Origin: an uncultured Clostridia bacterium
Lineage (GTDB): Bacteria > Bacillota > Clostridia > Oscillospirales > Acutalibacteraceae
Direction: 5' to 3'
DNA length: 64,000 nucleotides
Assembly: GCA_947369085.1 (NCBI GenBank)
Contig: CANBJR010000006.1
Span: forward strand, 1-64,000
In this document: piece by piece, positions 30,087-40,165 of the stretch
How the letters are laid out: each line of letters starts with the position of its first letter
Position numbering within the stretch: the first letter of the stretch is position 1
Notes under the pieces: model-generated
Databases searched by the model: none
What the model was told of the DNA's origin: nothing
The model's input: the letters and a program-made list of their open reading frames with translations, nothing else
Translations under genes and position numbers: made by a program

Positions 30087-30647
30087 TTAATATAGGTATT
30101 TTATTCTGTCAAACGGGTAAAACACAAATTGTGCTTTGCCGATTATATCTTCACAAGGAACTAAACCAATACTTGAATCTCGGCTGTCAAGTGATATTCC
30201 CCTGTTGTCACCCATTACAAAAATATAGTTATCAGGAATTAAATAGGGAAACTTAAATTCATTTTCAGGCTTTTTCGTAAAAGACGAGATATAATCTTCT
30301 TCAAGCATAACTCCGTCTACATACACATTGCCGGTTGAATAATCTATTTCCAAAGTCTGTCCCTCAGTTGCAATCACTCGCTTAATTATTCTTTTCTCAA
30401 TCATATTTTCAGCGTTGACGGCAACAATGTCACCCGACTTTGGAGTATAGTTAAAGCTTGTAAGAAGAACCTTATCACCGTTATGCAACGTTCCATACAT
30501 AGAATTTCCGACTACATTAGCATCTCTTATAAAAAAAGTAAAAATAATTGACACTACGGCAAAAACAAAAATAACTGATTTTATTATTTCAAAAGAATAG
30601 CAGGTTATCTTGCTATGATTGTAGCTGAATTTTATTTTTTCTCTCAT
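30087..30647 (-). CDS. lepB: Signal peptidase I
   Basis: 'NVVGNSMYGTLHNGDKVLL', 'IIKRVIATEGQTLEIDYSTGNVYVDG', 'MGDNRGISLDSRDSSIGLV'. SD GGAGG places the start at 30647. Confidence 0.95.
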   Translation of the reverse strand: MREKIKFSYNHSKITCYSFEIIKSVIFVFAVVSIIFTFFIRDANVVGNSMYGTLHNGDKVLLTSFNYTPKSGDIVAVNAENMIEKRIIKRVIATEGQTLEIDYSTGNVYVDGVMLEEDYISSFTKKPENEFKFPYLIPDNYIFVMGDNRGISLDSRDSSIGLVPCEDIIGKAQFVFYPFDRIKYLY

Positions 30648-30737
30648 GTATTCCTCCGATAAAAGTAAAAGCTTATTTCTATTATAAAACAGAAACAAGC
30701 TTAATACAATACAAAATTAATATATATAATTAATAAA

Positions 30738-31424
30738 TCAGTAAAGATATCCGAAATCACTGAACGGGAAAGCAACAAACTGTGCCTTGCCGATTACATT
30801 TTCAACGTCAATAAGACCTATTTCAGTTCTACGGCTATCGAGTGACACTTTTCTATTGTCACCCATAACAAAAACCTTTCCTTCAGGTACAACCTCGGGA
30901 ATTTCATAATCACCGTAATTTCCTGCAAAAGTAGAATCGTTTATGTAAGGCTCATCAAGAACAACACCGTCTACGATTATTCTGTCATTTTCATAGTCGA
31001 GTTTAATCGTTTGACCTTCAGTTGCAATAACTCTCTTTATAATCGGATTCGCATACTCGGCACCGTGCGAAATTACAACAATATCGCCATCTTTAGGAGT
31101 ATAGAAAAGATTTGATACAATAACCTTGTCCTTAGACTCAAGAGTGCTTTCCATTGAAGTTCCGTCAACATCAACTAAACGAAAAACGAAAGTAAGACAT
31201 ATCACAACAATAGAAATTGCAAAAAGTATGCAACGTATCCAATCATAGAAGCCTGAAATTGCCCCTTCGGATTTCATTGTTACAAACCTACTGCCGCTAA
31301 ATTCATCATACTTATCTTTAAAATAAATATCTGGATTTAATTCAGCAGAAAGCTCAATATCATCCTTGTTAAAAGTTTCGTTTTGATTTTCATCATATGT
31401 ATTATTTACGCTCAATTTATTCAC
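30738..31424 (-). CDS. lepB: Signal peptidase I (second copy)
   Basis: 'VDGTSMESTLESKDKVIV', 'IIKRVIATEGQTIKLDYENDRIIVDG', 'MGDNRKVSLDSRRTEIGLI'. Confidence 0.95.
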   Translation of the reverse strand: MNKLSVNNTYDENQNETFNKDDIELSAELNPDIYFKDKYDEFSGSRFVTMKSEGAISGFYDWIRCILFAISIVVICLTFVFRLVDVDGTSMESTLESKDKVIVSNLFYTPKDGDIVVISHGAEYANPIIKRVIATEGQTIKLDYENDRIIVDGVVLDEPYINDSTFAGNYGDYEIPEVVPEGKVFVMGDNRKVSLDSRRTEIGLIDVENVIGKAQFVAFPFSDFGYLY

Positions 31425-31440
31425 CTGCTGAAAGTAAAGT

Positions 31441-31468
31441 AAAAAAGGGACTTTTCAGTCCCCTTTTT
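31441..31468 (-). terminator. Terminator of rplS
   Basis: Minus strand AAAAAGGGGACT-GAAA-AGTCCCTTTTTT. Confidence 0.9.
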
Positions 31469-31481
31469 AAACATTAAAGAA

Positions 31482-31829
31482 TTACTTGCGAATCTGCTCT
31501 TTAACCTTAGCAGCCTTACCAACTCTATCACGGAGATAGTAGAGCTTACTTCTGCGAACCTTACCGTAACGAACAACCTGTACGTCTTTAACGTTGGGTG
31601 AATGAAGTGGGAACACTCTTTCAACACCTACGCCGTAAGCGACACGTCTTACAGTAAATGTTTCAGCTACGCCACTGCCTCTTTTGGCAATAACAGTACC
31701 CTCAAACATCTGGATTCTTTCTCTTTCGCCTTCACGAATGTTTACCGATACCTTTACAGTATCACCGATGCTGAACTGAGGGGTAGTATCCTTAACAGAA
31801 CCGGCAACAATTGTTTTTAATGCGTCCAT
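31482..31829 (-). CDS. rplS: 50S ribosomal protein L19
   Basis: '[60 protein letters not shown]'. Confidence 0.99.
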   Translation of the reverse strand: MDALKTIVAGSVKDTTPQFSIGDTVKVSVNIREGERERIQMFEGTVIAKRGSGVAETFTVRRVAYGVGVERVFPLHSPNVKDVQVVRYGKVRRSKLYYLRDRVGKAAKVKEQIRK

Positions 31830-31860
31830 TTTTTATCCTCCTAATTTTCCCGATATTCAT

Positions 31861-31955
31861 ACCTAATGGCAGCGGACTATCAGCTTCAAAATGACGGCCA
31901 AGCCGTTATTTGAACCGCGTCGTGAGTAACGACGGTATCAAATGCCTATTAATAA
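31861..31955 (-). ncRNA. Putative L19 leader (ribosomal-protein autoregulatory RNA)
   Basis: Closing stem TAATaGGCA/TGCCATTA; TTTGAtACC..GGTTCAAA; GTCGT-TACTC-ACGAC; ACGGC-TTG-GCCGT hairpin; directly upstream of rplS. Confidence 0.6.
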
Positions 31956-31980
31956 TATCATAAAAGAAAAAATAATTCAA
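31952..31980 (-). promoter_or_regulatory. Sigma-A-like promoter of rplS
   Basis: Minus strand TTGAAT-17 bp-TATTAT. Confidence 0.55.
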
Positions 31981-32003
31981 GAGTTTTTTCAAAAAAAAGA
32001 AAA

Positions 32004-32921
32004 TTATTTGCTTATATTATCAAGTTTAGTTAAAAACTCGGTGAAATAATCAGGCAATCGTGAAACAAACTCTAAATACTCTTCCGTTTTTGGGTGAACA
32101 AAGCCTATCTTACGAGCATGCAGACATTGCCCGTTGAAAGATACTTTTTCATTTTTTACTCCGTATACGGTGTCCCCTGCAACAGGATGACCGAGATAAG
32201 CCATATGTACCCTGATTTGATGAGTTCTGCCTGTTTCAAGTATACATTTAATATGCGTATAACCCCTGTATCTTCTAATAACGGAATAATGAGTTACTGC
32301 GTTTTTGCTGTTTTTAGCAGTAACACACATTTTCTTTCTGTCATTGGGATTTCTTCCTATGGGTGCATCGACTACACCATCATCGTCCTTGAGGTTACCA
32401 AATACAACAGCCTCGTACTCTCTGGTAAAGGAATGGTCTTTAATCTGTTTTGCAAGATGAGTATGTGCAAAATCGTTTTTTGCAACTATAAGAAGACCGC
32501 TTGTATCCTTGTCAATACGATGAACAATTCCGGGTCTTAGAACACCGTTAATACCCGACAAACTGCTTCCGCAATGATATAAAAGAGCATTTACCAAAGT
32601 ACCGTCATAATTGCCTGCAGCAGGATGAACTACCATTCCTTTGGGCTTGTTTACAACAAGTAGGTAATCATCCTCATATACGATATCAAGGGGTATATTT
32701 TCAGCCTTTGCTTCATAAGGAACAGGATCGGGAATCTGTAAAACTACGACATCGCCTGCTGAAAGCCTGTGCTTTTTATCGACCGGCTTATTATTAACAG
32801 TAACGCCCGAATTTTCAATTAGATTCGCAGCGGCACTTCGTGACAAACCAACATCAGAAACGGAAATAAACTTATCAAGTCTTATTCCGCTTTCATTACA
32901 AATCAATCTATGCTCAGTCAT
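32004..32921 (-). CDS. rluD: RluA-family 23S rRNA pseudouridine synthase (RluD-like)
   Basis: S4 domain plus 'LRPGIVHRIDKDTSGLLIVAKND', 'LETGRTHQIRVHMAYLGHPVAGDTVYG'. Confidence 0.93.
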   Translation of the reverse strand: MTEHRLICNESGIRLDKFISVSDVGLSRSAAANLIENSGVTVNNKPVDKKHRLSAGDVVVLQIPDPVPYEAKAENIPLDIVYEDDYLLVVNKPKGMVVHPAAGNYDGTLVNALLYHCGSSLSGINGVLRPGIVHRIDKDTSGLLIVAKNDFAHTHLAKQIKDHSFTREYEAVVFGNLKDDDGVVDAPIGRNPNDRKKMCVTAKNSKNAVTHYSVIRRYRGYTHIKCILETGRTHQIRVHMAYLGHPVAGDTVYGVKNEKVSFNGQCLHARKIGFVHPKTEEYLEFVSRLPDYFTEFLTKLDNISK

Positions 32922-33396
32922 TTTTTATTTTCGCCTTTTTAGAACTGTCGAGCATATCGGAGAAAAACAAAAGATAGATTACAAGCAGAATTGTGCCTGC
33001 TGTTATGCAATAGTCTGCAAAATTACATACCGGCGGAAAAAACGAAAGGCTTATATAATCAATTACATAACCGTAAAATATTCGGTCAATCAAGTTTCCT
33101 ACGCCTCCGCCGACTATGAGAGCTGCACAAATATAGAAAAACCTACCTTTTGGTCTTTTTTTGAACATATAAAAAATTATAATAGCAAGCAAAACGGATG
33201 TTAAAGCAATAAACACCCAGTGCATTCCGGAAAACATTCCGAATGCAACACCTCTATTTTCTACATATACAAGGCTAAACAAATTATCAATTACATTTAT
33301 AGAACCTACAGGTTGAAGATATGCAGAAACAAAATATTTTATTATCTGGTCAATAATAACGAGCACTGCTCCGATTATCAGTGAAATAAACGGCAT
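32914..33396 (-). CDS. lspA: Lipoprotein signal peptidase
   Basis: 'VIDQIIKYFV', 'VENRGVAFGMF', 'GGGVGNLIDRIFYGYVIDYI', 'FNFADYCIT'-type motif; SD TTGGAGGA places the start at 33396. Confidence 0.95.
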   Translation of the reverse strand: MPFISLIIGAVLVIIDQIIKYFVSAYLQPVGSINVIDNLFSLVYVENRGVAFGMFSGMHWVFIALTSVLLAIIIFYMFKKRPKGRFFYICAALIVGGGVGNLIDRIFYGYVIDYISLSFFPPVCNFADYCITAGTILLVIYLLFFSDMLDSSKKAKIKND

Positions 33397-33422
33397 AAGT
33401 TCCTCCAAAATGCTATTAGAAC

Positions 33423-33450
33423 AAATCGGTGTGATCAAACACACCGATTT
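33423..33450 (-). terminator. Hairpin downstream of ileS
   Basis: AAATCGGTGTG/CACACCGATTT. Confidence 0.75.
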
Positions 33451-33467
33451 GCTTTAATTATTAGTCA

Positions 33468-36233
33468 TTATTTTAAATTTTCACAACAACGTGAGCAAAG
33501 TGTGGGATGCTCGTTGCTTTTACCAACGGTTTTTGAAATAGCCCAACAACGTTCACACTTTTCGCCCTCAGCTTTTTCAATCTTAATTTCAAGTTCAGAT
33601 GAATTTTCTACAATTTCAACTTCTGATACAATGAATGCAGTTGCGAGCTCATTTTCAGCCTTTTTAAGGAAAGCAAGCTTATCACCGCTTGCAACAAGTG
33701 TTACCTTAGCTTCAAGAGAACTCTTGATTGTTTTGTCCTTGATAAAAGCTTCAAGTGACTTTTTAACATCATCTCTTAACTCATGAATTTCGTCCCAGAA
33801 AGTCATAAAGTTGTCATCAATGGAAATATCGACCTTTTCAGGCATTTCGTTGAAAATAACGTGATTAGCATTTTCGTTTGATGAATGAGGCATATATTTC
33901 CAAATTTCATCTGATGTATATGCAAGGATAGGCGCAATCATTCTTGTCATTGCATTAAGAATAATGTAAATAGAAGTCTGAGCAGCCCTACGTGGCTTGC
34001 TATCAGCTTTTTCAGTATAAAGTCTGTCCTTTAAAACATCAAGATAAAAATTAGACATATCAACAACACAGAAGTTATGAATAGCGTGGTACACAATATG
34101 GAACTCGTATTTATCATAGGCTTCTTTGACTTTATCAATAAGATTATTGAGCTTTGCAAGCGCCCATTTGTCAATAGGCATAAGCTCGTCAAGCGATACC
34201 ATATTCTCATCGGGATTAAAGCCGTTGAGATTACCTAGGATATATCTTGCAGTATTTCTGATTTTTCTGTATGACTCAGATACTTGTTTTAATATATCAT
34301 TAGAAATATGGACGTCACTCTGATAATCGGTTGACGCTACCCATAGCCTCAAAACATCAGCACCGTATTGCTTTGTAACATCCTGTGGGCTGATACCATT
34401 ACCAAGAGATTTACTCATTTTTCTTGATTCATCATCAAGAATCATTCCGTGAGTAAGAACAGCTTTGTATGGTGCTTCACCTGTAGTTGCAACTGAAGTC
34501 AAAAGTGATGATTGGAACCAACCTCTATACTGATCGTTTCCTTCAAGATAAAGGTCAGCAGGAAATGTTAAGTCACTTCTCTTTTTAACAACAGCAGTAT
34601 GAGAAGAACCGCTGTCAAACCAAACATCCATTATGTCCTTTTCTTTTTCAAACTCAGTACAGCCGCACTTCTTACATTTTGTTCCCTTTGGTAAAATCTC
34701 TTCTGCGGTATGATGGTACCAGGCATTGGAGCCCTCTTTCTCAAACAAATTAGCAACAGCTAACATTGCTTCTTTATCAATATGAGCTTCGCCGCATTTC
34801 TTACAGAAGAATATGGGAATAGGAACACCCCATTTTCTTTGACGTGAAATACACCAGTCTTTTCTCTCTCTTACCATAGAAGTAATTCTGTCTTTACCCC
34901 ATTCGGGAATCCATTCAACTTCATTGATTGCTTTTACAGCATCTTCTTTGAAATCATCGACAGAGCAGAACCACTGGTCGGTAGCTCTGAAAAGAATAGG
35001 GGTTTTGCATCTCCAGCAATGTGGATACTGGTGCTTAATTTTCTTTAATGCAAACAAATAACCGTTTTCATCAAGATAAGCTGCAATTTTTTTGTTAGCT
35101 TCATCAGTTGTTAATCCTGCAAACTGACCAGCCTCATCGGTAAGTACACCGTTTGAATCAACAGGGCAAATAATGGGAATTTCAGGATAATTAAGACAAA
35201 CATTATAGTCGTCTACACCATGACCGGGAGCAGTGTGAACACAACCGGTGCCACTCTCAAGTGTTACATGTTCGCCAACGATAACGAGTGACTCTCTGTC
35301 AAGGAACGGATGGAAAGTTGTAATATATTCAAGTTCACTGCCTTTTACAGTAGCAACTACCTCATAATCAGTAATTCCGGCAACTTCCATTGCAGATTTG
35401 TATAAATCTGTAGCCATAACGAGATATTCATCGCCTGTTTTAATAACGGAATATTCAAATCTCGGACCAACACAAATAGCAACATTTGCAGGAAGAGTCC
35501 AAGTGGTTGTTGTCCAAATAACAAAGCTTACTTTTGACGGATCAATTCCCATTGCAGAGAATACACCTTTATCGTCCTTGGTTTTAAACTTTACATAAAT
35601 TGAATGGCAAGGATCTTCAGCATATTCGATTTCAGCTTCTGCAAGAGCAGTTTTGCATTCAGGACACCAATAAACAGGTTTTAAACCCTTATATATATAT
35701 CCTTTTTCAGCCATTTGTGCAAATACTCTTATTTGTTCGGCTTCAAATTCATGCTTAAGCGTTATATATGGATTATCCCAATCACCGATTATTCCCAAAC
35801 GCTTGAATTGAGTACGCTGGTCGTTAATATAGCCGGTAACAAATTCCTCGCACATCTTTCTCAGCTCGATAATAGAAATATCAGCTGAATTACCGATACC
35901 TGCCTTTTGTCTTGCTTTAAGCTCTGTAGGCAAGCCGTGAGTATCCCAACCTGGTACGTACGGCGCTTTAAATCCTGCCATATTTTTGTATCTTACAATA
36001 AAATCCTTTAAAATTTTATTGAGAGCATGACCTAAGTGAATATCTCCGTTAGCATAAGGCGGTCCATCATGAAGAACAAAGAGAGGTTTTCCATCATTAT
36101 TTTTCATAAGGTTATCATAAATATTCTCATCCTCCCAGCTTTTAAGAGTAACAGGCTCACTTTTAGGAAGACCTGCACGCATCGGGAAGTCAGTTTTTGG
36201 AAGATTAAGTGTAGAATTATAATCCTGGGACAT
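33468..36233 (-). CDS. ileS: Isoleucyl-tRNA synthetase
   Basis: 'PPYANGDIHLGHALNKILKD', 'KMSKSLGNGISPQDV', C-terminal zinc motif 'CERCWAISKTV...LCSRCCENL'. Confidence 0.98.
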   Translation of the reverse strand: MSQDYNSTLNLPKTDFPMRAGLPKSEPVTLKSWEDENIYDNLMKNNDGKPLFVLHDGPPYANGDIHLGHALNKILKDFIVRYKNMAGFKAPYVPGWDTHGLPTELKARQKAGIGNSADISIIELRKMCEEFVTGYINDQRTQFKRLGIIGDWDNPYITLKHEFEAEQIRVFAQMAEKGYIYKGLKPVYWCPECKTALAEAEIEYAEDPCHSIYVKFKTKDDKGVFSAMGIDPSKVSFVIWTTTTWTLPANVAICVGPRFEYSVIKTGDEYLVMATDLYKSAMEVAGITDYEVVATVKGSELEYITTFHPFLDRESLVIVGEHVTLESGTGCVHTAPGHGVDDYNVCLNYPEIPIICPVDSNGVLTDEAGQFAGLTTDEANKKIAAYLDENGYLFALKKIKHQYPHCWRCKTPILFRATDQWFCSVDDFKEDAVKAINEVEWIPEWGKDRITSMVRERKDWCISRQRKWGVPIPIFFCKKCGEAHIDKEAMLAVANLFEKEGSNAWYHHTAEEILPKGTKCKKCGCTEFEKEKDIMDVWFDSGSSHTAVVKKRSDLTFPADLYLEGNDQYRGWFQSSLLTSVATTGEAPYKAVLTHGMILDDESRKMSKSLGNGISPQDVTKQYGADVLRLWVASTDYQSDVHISNDILKQVSESYRKIRNTARYILGNLNGFNPDENMVSLDELMPIDKWALAKLNNLIDKVKEAYDKYEFHIVYHAIHNFCVVDMSNFYLDVLKDRLYTEKADSKPRRAAQTSIYIILNAMTRMIAPILAYTSDEIWKYMPHSSNENANHVIFNEMPEKVDISIDDNFMTFWDEIHELRDDVKKSLEAFIKDKTIKSSLEAKVTLVASGDKLAFLKKAENELATAFIVSEVEIVENSSELEIKIEKAEGEKCERCWAISKTVGKSNEHPTLCSRCCENLK

Positions 36234-36268
36234 TTTATATATTCTCTCCAATATCTATAAATTTGAAA

Positions 36269-36955
36269 TTAATCAGCTGAAACATCATAGTTTTCGCCAA
36301 ACTTGAGGTGAGCAAACTTGCCTGAACGCTTTTGCGCAGGTTCAGGTTTTACGCTGAATTTTTCTTCAACAACCTCTTCGGCGACAGATTTTACTTCACT
36401 TTGCTCCACTGATTGTAATTCTATATTTTCAGGAGCAGGCTCTTCTTTAATATCATTTGTGGGATATTTTTCATCAAGAGCTTTTTGGGAATCATCAAGG
36501 TCTGCGGAAGTTGGGAGGTCATCAATAGCCTTAATGTGATTTCTGTAAAGCTCAATTAATTCATTTCTGAGTGCAACTGCGTCAGACTGGAGCTGAAGGT
36601 AATTTTCTTTCTCAATAGCTGTCATCTTGTTAGCGTCAACAAGCAAAGACTGCGCCTTATTCTCAGCGTCACGAACAATTTTTGCAGCTTTCTCTTTTGC
36701 TTCTCTGATGCAAGCGTCAGAAACCTTCTGTGAAGCTAAAAGCGCATTTCTAACAGTTTCCTCATCTGATTTATACTGTTCAACACGAGTTGCAAGTATG
36801 TCGATTTTATGAACAAGATTTGTTTTTTCTTTTTTAAGCTGCTCAAACGAAGAAATAACCTCGTCAATAAAAGCATCTACGTCTTCTGCTCTGTAGCCGC
36901 CGCTTAAGGTGGCTTTCCTGAAACTTATATTTTTAATCTCATCAATTGTAAGCAT
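36269..36955 (-). CDS. divIVA: Cell-division initiation protein DivIVA
   Basis: 'ISFRKATLSGGYRAEDVDAFIDEVISSFEQLKKE' and coiled coil; conserved location between ylmH-like and ileS. Confidence 0.93.
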   Translation of the reverse strand: MLTIDEIKNISFRKATLSGGYRAEDVDAFIDEVISSFEQLKKEKTNLVHKIDILATRVEQYKSDEETVRNALLASQKVSDACIREAKEKAAKIVRDAENKAQSLLVDANKMTAIEKENYLQLQSDAVALRNELIELYRNHIKAIDDLPTSADLDDSQKALDEKYPTNDIKEEPAPENIELQSVEQSEVKSVAEEVVEEKFSVKPEPAQKRSGKFAHLKFGENYDVSAD

Positions 36956-36968
36956 ATGTATGCACTCC

Positions 36969-37715
36969 TTATCTAAAATGAATTAGAGAAATTCTGATAC
37001 GCCCCTTTTTCGTTTCACCCATAACAGCGTTCAGAATATATTTCCCATTTCCTCGAATAATCAGTACATCTCCAACAGCGGTTGGCTGACTGATATTCAT
37101 TGTTTGAATATAATTTTGACTTACGTTGCCTGTCATAATAAGCGACTTTGTCTTTTCGCGTGATAATCCCGTTACAGCAGCTACAATATTATCTAATCTA
37201 AGCGATGAAACAACAAGCAATAATTCTTCTGTTCCTCTTCCCTCAGGCAGTTTTGACAAATCAGCGTTGCAGATTTTTACACCGACATTGCCGATTTTAA
37301 AAATTTGAGAAACGATATAATCTTCAAGTTCGCTTTTTACAAAAATAATTGTTCTTCCGTCGCCAACAAGAATATCTCCGACTGTCTCACGTTCAATACC
37401 AAGTGACATCAAAGCTCCGAGAAAATCCCTGTGAGTAAGTCTGTCGCAATTGCGATAGCGAAATTCAAGCGCAGAAATCGGAAAAACGAGCTTTACGTCG
37501 CTATCGCTCAGTGCAAGTACTTTTCTTTCGCTGCTTTCATAACCGCCGAAAAAACAGTAGTTTTCAAAACAAATTGTCCTTAGATATTTTTCAGCCAAAG
37601 CTTGTTTTCTTTCGCTTAGAAACGAAAAGAAATACGGTTTATGTCGCGTATAACACAAATTGGCAGCGTCATCAAGCTTTGAGTAAAAAAGCTTGTCATC
37701 ATCAGAAGTATACAC
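36969..37715 (-). CDS. YlmH-like S4-domain RNA-binding protein
   Basis: 'GAVTGLSREKTKSLIMTGNVSQNY'-type S4 motif; ylm cluster synteny. Confidence 0.9.
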   Translation of the reverse strand: MYTSDDDKLFYSKLDDAANLCYTRHKPYFFSFLSERKQALAEKYLRTICFENYCFFGGYESSERKVLALSDSDVKLVFPISALEFRYRNCDRLTHRDFLGALMSLGIERETVGDILVGDGRTIIFVKSELEDYIVSQIFKIGNVGVKICNADLSKLPEGRGTEELLLVVSSLRLDNIVAAVTGLSREKTKSLIMTGNVSQNYIQTMNISQPTAVGDVLIIRGNGKYILNAVMGETKKGRIRISLIHFR

Positions 37716-38172
37716 CGCTGTTTTCTAATTCGTCGAGTAAATCATCACCGGTAAGGTCAACATTACTCGGAATAATAATGTAAGTATTTGTAGCTACTCT
37801 TTTAATTTTTCCCCTGTTTGCATAAGCAACACCGCTTAAAAAATCAAGAATTCTTCTTGCCATATCCTTGTTTGTGTCTTCAAGATTAAGAACAACAGTA
37901 TGAGTTTTCATAAGCTCATCGGCAATTGAACGAGTTTCCTCGCCAAATCTCTCGGGTTTAAAAATACCAACCTGAAGTTTCGCAGTTGCGTTGATATTTA
38001 CAACCTTGTTTCTTCCGCCAACCTCTCTATCTCTGTCACGTTCTCTTTCCCTTACGGGTTGTTCTTCCTCGTAGCCGTCGTCACCTTCATCAGCGTATCC
38101 GTACTCATCGTACTCATACTCGTCGTCCGGTGCGTCCCACATACGCTTAAACTTATCAACAATTCCTGCCAT
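37702..38172 (-). CDS. sepF: Cell-division protein SepF
   Basis: 'ADELMKTHTVVLNLEDTNKDMARRILDFLSGVAYANRGKIKRVATNTYIIIPSNV'. Confidence 0.96.
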   Translation of the reverse strand: MAGIVDKFKRMWDAPDDEYEYDEYGYADEGDDGYEEEQPVRERERDRDREVGGRNKVVNINATAKLQVGIFKPERFGEETRSIADELMKTHTVVLNLEDTNKDMARRILDFLSGVAYANRGKIKRVATNTYIIIPSNVDLTGDDLLDELENSGVYF

Positions 38173-38190
38173 TTATATTTCCTCCTAAAA

Positions 38191-38904
38191 TTATGTGTAA
38201 TCTCTTGCGCCAAAAAGCGACGAACCTATTCTTACCATATTGGCGCCTTCCAATATTGCTTCATAATAATCAGCAGACATTCCCATTGAAAGAATAGTCA
38301 TACTTATATTATCTAATTTTTTTTGCGATATGTCAATAAATATATTATGCATATTATTAAAATATTTAGAAATTTTATGTTTATTATCACAAATTGGAGG
38401 TATTGTCATCAATCCTTTGACTGAAATTCCTTCAATTTTGGATATTTCACAGAGCAATTCTTCAAGGTTTTCAGGATACACTCCTGATTTGTTTTCTTCT
38501 CTGCCTATGTTAACTTCAACAAGAATATCGGTAATCTTATTAAGTTTAATAGACTGCTTTGCAATTTCATTCGCAAGCTTTACAGAATCAACAGACTGAA
38601 TTAAATCTACCTTGTCTACAATCTGTCTTACCTTATTAGTCTGTAGGTGTCCGATAAACTGCAATGAACACTTCTCAAGATTGTAGCTGTCGTATTTTGA
38701 CAAAAGCTCCTGAACCTTGTTTTCACCAATATGATCAAGACCGAGATTTATTGCGTGATTGATAATCTCTGGCTCAACTGTTTTGGTAGCAGCGAGAAAT
38801 GTTATATCATCCCTGCTTTTACCAACCTTTTGCGCTGCTTCTGCAATTCTTTCATTTATTATCTTATAATTGTATTCGACGTCACTCAATGACCTTGCCG
38901 TCAT
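38191..38904 (-). CDS. yggS: YggS-family PLP homeostasis protein
   Basis: 'DITFLAATKTVEPEIINHAINLGLDHIGENKVQELLSKY', 'FIGHLQTNKVRQIV', 'LSMGMSADYYEAILEGANMVRIGSSLFG'. Start uncertain (TTG at 38889 also plausible). Confidence 0.95.
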   Translation of the reverse strand: MTARSLSDVEYNYKIINERIAEAAQKVGKSRDDITFLAATKTVEPEIINHAINLGLDHIGENKVQELLSKYDSYNLEKCSLQFIGHLQTNKVRQIVDKVDLIQSVDSVKLANEIAKQSIKLNKITDILVEVNIGREENKSGVYPENLEELLCEISKIEGISVKGLMTIPPICDNKHKISKYFNNMHNIFIDISQKKLDNISMTILSMGMSADYYEAILEGANMVRIGSSLFGARDYT

Positions 38905-40165
38905 ACAAATCATCTCCCTTTAAAATTACCTTATCATAAAGTGAAACTGTTTCTCCGTTAAACAATTCATCTTCATCTGGAGAAGTATCACAGATAACAT
39001 AGTCATCATCAGCATAAAGAATGGAAATCTGTTTAAACTGAACCTCACTTCCGTAGAGTACATAAACACCCTGAACCTTTTTCTGCTCAGTATGCTTATT
39101 GTCGTTTTCATCATAAATTGTCTTAGTAACATAATCATCGTGAATTGCACGCTTGCTTATACGAAGTCCCGTGTATGTGCCAAGTCCGATTTCAACAGGT
39201 TCTTGTCTTGCTTCAATTAAGCCCTCGTCCATATAGTCACACTTAAGAATTACAAGAGCGTCTGAATCGGTTGTTTCCTGATGAATTCTGTAAATTGAAG
39301 CCGGAACGCTGTCTGTTGCTGCATCAGAAAATAAAATAGTAACGTTTCCGTCCCAAAGAGAAAGCTCGGTTGCCTCATCAGCAGATACCTTGCAGGCAAC
39401 ATACCAGTTTAAGCTACTGATAATTTTTCCTGCCGTGTTATCGGATATGTTGGATTTTTGTACTTTTTCTAAATCATTTAGCTTTATTCTATCAATATCT
39501 GAATACTTTATAGAATTTTCATATCCGTCACAATACTCGGAAAAATAACCTGCTTTGTCTGATTTAATTGTACCGATACTTTCTCCCGATGAATTTTTTA
39601 AACTGTCAATCTGTGCTTGAAGGCTTGAAATTTCTGAATTAAAATTAGTGTATTTACCTGTATAAAGCTGCCTTTGATTAATTGAAGAAAGTAAATTATA
39701 TGAATCGGTAAACGCAGAATTTAATTCTCCGTTATTTATATCATCAAGGTAATTTATAAGGTTATTGTGTATTGAATTGTTAATGGTGTCGATTCCGACA
39801 TTGTTAACAGAGTTATTCTTTTGCAAAGATTCAAGAGTGCTTTTCTGCTTTTCAAGAGCAGCAGCAGTTGTCTGAGCAAGAGCGTCATCTTCGTTTTCAT
39901 AAATATTAGCTATTGCACCGCCCACCTTGACTTCTTCACCCTCATAGCAAGAATAAGAAAGCACACCGTTAGTATTGTTGCTTATAACATTCTCATCACG
40001 GATTATAAAAGCGTTTGTAAAAATTTTATTTGTTACTGTAGTTTGTACTGCATTTTCAGTAGGGTACATATCAAAATTTGCACTGATTAGAAGATAAGCA
40101 ACGTATATAAGCGCAAGAATTGTGAGCGCTGATACAAGTATTCGCTTAAAAAGTAATTTATCCAT
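38882..40165 (-). CDS. HlyD-family adaptor-like membrane protein
   Basis: Single N-terminal TM, 'ISNNTNGVLSYSCYEGEEVKVGGAIANIYENEDDALA' lipoyl-like segment, coiled-coil-like region. Confidence 0.7.
   Translation of the reverse strand: MDKLLFKRILVSALTILALIYVAYLLISANFDMYPTENAVQTTVTNKIFTNAFIIRDENVISNNTNGVLSYSCYEGEEVKVGGAIANIYENEDDALAQTTAAALEKQKSTLESLQKNNSVNNVGIDTINNSIHNNLINYLDDINNGELNSAFTDSYNLLSSINQRQLYTGKYTNFNSEISSLQAQIDSLKNSSGESIGTIKSDKAGYFSEYCDGYENSIKYSDIDRIKLNDLEKVQKSNISDNTAGKIISSLNWYVACKVSADEATELSLWDGNVTILFSDAATDSVPASIYRIHQETTDSDALVILKCDYMDEGLIEARQEPVEIGLGTYTGLRISKRAIHDDYVTKTIYDENDNKHTEQKKVQGVYVLYGSEVQFKQISILYADDDYVICDTSPDEDELFNGETVSLYDKVILKGDDLYDGKVIE

Noticed and set aside
32094-32540. 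148-aa plus-strand ORF antisense to rluD
   Set aside because: Fully overlaps a confidently assigned conserved gene; no recognisable domain or SD; typical shadow ORF
36252-36268. T-box riboswitch upstream of ileS (and likewise leuS at 56989-57004)
   Set aside because: Intergenic gaps are only ~16 nt; both synthetases sit inside operons and no T-box sequence is visible
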